Source: Patiria pectinifera
Taxonomy: Eukaryota > Echinodermata > Asteroidea > Valvatida > Asterinidae
Direction: 5' to 3'
Length of the DNA stretch: 64,000 nt
NCBI GenBank assembly: GCA_029964075.1
Contig: CM057148.1
Span: 23,739,916-23,803,915 of the forward strand
Shown here: positions 60,427 through 64,000 of the stretch, in pieces
Layout of the letters: every line of letters starts with the position of its first letter
Position numbering within the stretch: the stretch's first letter is position 1
Translations under genes and position numbers: made by a program
Notes under the pieces: model-generated
The model's input: only the letters and a program-made list of their open reading frames with translations
Databases searched by the model: none
Told to the model about the DNA's origin: nothing

Positions 60427-61859
60427 TTGTTGGGATTTGCAAGGATAAGGAAGGTTCCTAGTAAATCACCCTAGGGAGTTACATGTAGGGTGGTACAGGT
60501 GGTTATCAATAATATGAATCACATTCAGTACCCACAATATTCCACGCATATCTCATGCGCGCTGTATTGAAGCTAATGCACACAAGTGAGGTATGCACGG
60601 AATTTCCTAGACTGTTTCCCGCCCCCTCCCCTAAAGATATATGGGGACCGATAACTAGCTCCCATTTTAAGCCTTTGATTTGATCGCCTCTGCGCGTGCG
60701 CATCACGATTGTTTATTTTTGCATCCGTTCAACTTTTGTACCTGGAAGCCGTGACTGAACTCAGTACTATCAAGAAACTCACACTTGTCTTGCCACAAAA
60801 AGTACACCCAATCACCAGTGTCTCCATGAAAGCAACTTTCCAAGTATTTCAACTGCATACATGTAGGTTCTCTCGTTATTGATATTTGCCAGAGACTTTC
60901 AAATTCAGCAAAAATCAAAGCTCATATCATAATAACCTCCAAAATTGCACATTCGTGGCCAGGCCTATTGCCATTATGCAACAGGCTGGTTGCCGCAAAA
61001 CATTACCGTTGTGGTTTAGAATTCACAAGGCGAGGCTGGTTTCAGACCTACGCACGCCATTCATATAATTAACACATAGGGCCCCTATGCCAGATTCACC
61101 GCTAGTTACCGGGCCCCATTTTTGAAGTCCAAAGGGAACCAGACTAGGAATTATCCAGGTAGCGTTGCCGAAGTTCCCAAGACTGGGTTAATTCAAAGAT
61201 CTTTAAAATGATGTAACACTTGGCTCTGTAGGTGCTGTGCTTTTGGAGATGTAAGTATTTAAAGTTCAGAGATCATGCAAGTTAGACCAAATTTTGTTGA
61301 CTCGTATCTCAAAAACTAACAAGAGCCAATTTACAAACAAACGATCAGTTCTGGGGGTTTCTCAACTAGGCCACTCATCACACCAAAATACCATTTCAAC
61401 TTGAATCTGTGAGGGTCGGGTGAAAAATTGTGTTGATATTGACACAGAATGACCCATTGAGGTGTTTTGTGGATGTTTTTCACTGTGTTGACTTGCGGTT
61501 TCATGAAACAACTCCATTTCCTGTTTTTTTGTCCTGATAATTTCTGGAAAACAGTACATGTGCTTTATCATAGTTTCCGGTGAGTAAAGTGGGGTTTTTT
61601 TTGTGGTGCTTTTGGTAAATATTTTCCGGTAGTTTTCCTGTAAAACTAGTGTTTTCTGGTGTTTTCTGAAAGCGAGTGTTTTCCGGTGTTTTGCAGTGTT
61701 TTTTCCTGTGTTTTCCAATAGTTTTCAGATCTTGTCCAGTAGTGTGCTTTTTCCAGATATTTAGTTCTACTATTTCATGAACCCACCCAATTTCAGCTGT
61801 TATAAAAAAAATATTCTATAGGGGGCCTATGTTGTTCTATTATAAACACTGTTTAGTCG

Positions 61860-61955
61860 TTGCTGTCTCAAATGATTGTGAGACAAAATTGCACAAACTA
61901 CTCGGGTGGGACTCGAACCCATGACCTCCTGCTTGTTGATGACTTTCCGTACCAC
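61860..61955 (-). mobile_element. tRNA-derived SINE fragment split by a family A MITE
   Basis: The complement reads AAGCAGGAGGTCATGGGTTC then GAGTCCCACCCGAGTAG, matching the unit of the 45060-46795 array. The 5' part of the SINE is interrupted at ACCACTTAA by copy 12 of family A and may resume at 62494 (CCACGGTGCTTGCC). IMMP1L intron. Confidence 0.65.
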
Positions 61956-62493
61956 TTAAAGGGAAAATACAACATTTGCAAACATCAAAAAATAAAATTA
62001 CCAAATCATTTTGAAATACCGGTACCTTGCTGGACTGTTAGTGAATGACAGTGTAAAGCATCCTGTAAAATCATGGCACCTGGTATACTGTCATTTTCAA
62101 GAAAAGTGGTATTTTTGTATCAATTTCCAACGCTGGTCGGCCGACCAGCGTTGGAAAAAAACTGGCTTTTTTTTCAAATACTGGCCCCAATTGACCATCG
62201 CACTTGTTTGCAATCGATTACACACCTATGAACGGGTACAAGCCAGCTAGACTGGTTCCCTGACCTTACAATTCCCCAATGTATGTAAACTGCTCTGTTT
62301 CTTCTTATATGGAGTCAGCGAACCAGACGACAGGAAAATGATTGTTTTTCTTGGTTTTTATAGCATTTTCGAACCCAAAACCTCAAGAAAGTCAGTGTAA
62401 CTATATAATATATTTGCTATATATTTCCAACCCCCTAATTCCATCCATTTCTGAAAATTACAGCAAAAGCAAATGATGTAATATTCCCTTTAA
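61956..62493 (-). mobile_element. Family A TTAA-MITE, copy 12 (inside an IMMP1L intron)
   Basis: TTAA at 61956-61959 and 62490-62493. The central palindrome is perfect over 34 bp (62124-62157). The copy lies within tRNA-like SINE sequence in the intron between the CKRV and GDN exons of IMMP1L. Confidence 0.9.
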
Positions 62494-62645
62494 CCACGGT
62501 GCTTGCCAGGGTCGGCTGGCTGGTTCGAATCTGATATAGCAGCAGGTACCGCAACCACACTGATAATAAGATACAAAAGTACTCGGCTGGGACTTGAACC
62601 CAAACCTCCTGCTTACCGGCTACTAGAGCAAATTCCCTCCAAGTT
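62494..62645 (-). mobile_element. tRNA-derived SINE (minus strand)
   Basis: The complement shows TTTGCTCTAGTAGCCGGTAA (A-box side), GCAGGAGGTTTGGGTTCAAG (B box) and CCCAGCCGAGTACTTTTGTA. It retains the CCGGTAA segment missing from the tandem-array units, so it represents a less rearranged relative. Confidence 0.7.
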
Positions 62646-63188
62646 AAAGTTATAGTCCATCATTTGTAACTTGTGCATTCTGTTCGTTTGAAGCAACAAA
62701 AGTGTTCAAAATCTACTGAAGGATACTGGACAACTAAACCTGATGAAGTTTCAGCTCAGCTTCAGCTGTATATTCCGAGTAAAACAGCATTCTAGGAGCT
62801 CAATTCCAAATCAAAAGTTGTTGAATCGTGTTTTAAATTGGGCCTGAATTCAGCGTCCGAGACACGTTCTCACTGAGCTGATTGCAGCTACGCGATGTCG
62901 TGCACTGATCCGACGAATTATAGCAACCGCGCGTGCCTGTGTGTCGTGCCAATGCTTGCGCGCACTTCGCCGAATAACAAAACGAACTACTACATGTAAT
63001 TTAAATGTTCCTACGGTGCGTCTTAATTGGAAAGGCCTTCTTTAGTTGATTACTTCAAAATGACAGCTTGCCAGAAAGAATAATTTCACAGGGAGTTTAG
63101 TCCCCTTATCTTTCAACCAAGTATGTTTTTCAACAATAATATGCCAGCTACTTTTTGGATGGCTGCAAATGATGGACTATAGCTTTAA
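62644..63188 (-). mobile_element. Family H repeat, copy 4, both ends intact
   Basis: 545 bp between TTAA at 62644-62647 and 63185-63188, with inverted ends TTAAAG(T/C)TATAGTCCATCATTTG. The complement contains TGTGAAATTATTCTTTCTGG and AAGCTGTCATTTTGAAGTAA, aligning it with the other copies. It lies in the IMMP1L intron 59 bp from the CKRV exon. Confidence 0.82.
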
Positions 63189-63246
63189 AATGTTATGTTT
63201 TATGGTCACTGGTGCAAGCTCAGTCCAGGCTAGGAGTTTAACTCAC

Positions 63247-63367
63247 GTTTTTTGTGCGTAAGAACTTCCATCGGTTGCCCGGTACCTCGTCAAACTCCAT
63301 ACGCACAACTCGCTTGCACAGGAACTGTGTGGGATCCATGGGTGACCTCAGGACAACCACATCACCC
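63247..63367 (-). CDS. IMMP1L: IMMP1L internal exon: catalytic-lysine segment of mitochondrial inner membrane protease subunit 1
   Basis: Reading the minus strand, a TGTCAG acceptor (AG at 63369-63368) precedes 121 nt that begin with one base completing the previous codon. They then encode 40 residues starting GDVVVLRSPMDPTQFLCKRV and ending WKFLRTKN, followed by a GTGAGT donor (63246-63241). The GDVV..SP.DP...CKRV pattern is the signature of inner membrane proteases of peptidase family S26; the lysine of CKRV (63315-63313) corresponds to the general base of the Ser/Lys dyad. These proteases remove sorting peptides from proteins delivered to the mitochondrial intermembrane space and act with a paralogous subunit (IMMP2L). 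The exon ends in phase 0, matching the next exon. The serine exon is not in the window and should lie beyond 64000. IMMP1L rather than IMMP2L is chosen from CKRV here and NSTDSR in the next exon. IMMP2L is the alternative, less likely. Confidence 0.9.
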
Positions 63368-63477
63368 CTGACATAAGGATATAATATACAAATATAACAT
63401 GGTTTGAAGGTAGATAGTCAATGTACACTTTAAGCCTATTCCCCTTCCCCCATGGTATTTCCAAAACTGTGGGGAGC

Positions 63478-64000
63478 TTAAAGGGAATATACATCATTTG
63501 CTTTTGCTGTAATTTTCAGAAATGGATGGAATTGGGGGGTTGGAAATATATAGCAAATACACGTATACCCGATAGTTACACTGACTTTTTTAAGTTTTGG
63601 GTTCGAAAATGCTATAAAAACCAAGAAAAAACAATCATTTTCCTGTAGTCTGGTTCCCTGACTCCATTTAAGAAGAAACAGAGCAGTTTACATACATTGG
63701 GGAATTGTAAGGTCAGGGAACCAGTCTAGCTGGCTTGTACCCGTTCATAGGTGTGTAATCGATTGCAAACAAGTGCGATGGTCAATTGGGGCCAGTATTT
63801 GAAAAAAAGCCAGTTTTTCCAACGCTGGTCGGCCAACCAGCGTTGGAAATTGATACAAAAATACCACTTTTCTTGAAAATGACAGTATACCAGGTGCCAT
63901 GATTTTACAGGATGCTTTACACTGTCATTCACTAACAGTCCAGCAAGGTATTTCAAAATGATTTGGTAGTTTTATTGTTTGATGTTTGCAAATGTTGTAT
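63478..64000 (+). mobile_element. Family A TTAA-MITE, copy 13 (cut by window end)
   Basis: Left TTAA at 63478-63481 and all internal blocks are present. The right terminus is just past the window end (the sequence stops at TGCAAATGTTGTAT). It lies upstream of the IMMP1L exon at 63247-63367, in the intron before it. Confidence 0.88.

Noticed and set aside
1..64000. CRISPR array or prokaryotic operon
   Set aside because: Repeats are transposons and satellites; no evenly spaced spacers, ribosome sites or compact genes.

Overview
This window looks like intergenic and intronic DNA from an animal, most likely a marine invertebrate deuterostome. The evidence is a spliced gene with GT-AG introns, tRNA-derived SINEs, hAT-, mariner-, Harbinger- and TTAA-type non-autonomous DNA transposons, tRNA-half tandem arrays and no prokaryotic gene organisation. 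The species cannot be fixed from the sequence alone. Nearly all open reading frames here are chance or repeat-derived; gene density is very low.

The only confidently recognised protein gene lies at the right edge on the minus strand. Three exons (63247-63367, 59700-59810, 58377-58430) join in phase to encode the C-terminal part of mitochondrial inner membrane protease subunit 1 (IMMP1L, S26 peptidase family). They include the catalytic-lysine segment (CKRV) and the GDN..NSTDSR..GP box. The 5' exons, with the catalytic serine, should lie beyond 64000. Its introns and 3' flank are full of transposons, and the nearest AATAAA after the stop lies inside a near-palindromic TTAA element (57671-58164).

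The rest is a repeat landscape. (1) Thirteen copies of one TTAA-flanked MITE family (called A here) carry a roughly 24-bp terminal inverted repeat and a 28-34 bp central palindrome. (2) Six copies of a very uniform 130-bp near-palindromic MITE (family C) occur between 2095 and 36712. (3) Further TTAA families (H, I, F, L), TA-flanked mariner-like foldbacks (B1, B2, 59993-60426), hAT-like elements (39193-39786, 47978-48845), a Harbinger-like element (55497-55806) and large foldbacks are present. (4) Several SINEs show Pol III A/B boxes. (5) Satellites and minisatellites lie at 1650-1865, 5286-5955, 9440-10690, 42440-43545 and 54008-54112. A striking 1.7-kb tandem array at 45060-46795 has 14 units, each carrying a tRNA-type B box and T-arm.

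Between the repeats are short GC-rich or motif-dense islands (7090-7340, 8870-8975, 19280-19470, 37530-37640, 49735-50515 and others) with homeodomain, POU, CArG or CCAAT motifs and no convincing reading frame. They are candidate cis-regulatory elements. Two minus-strand segments ending in good donor sites (37339 and 42046) may be first exons of unrecognised transcripts.
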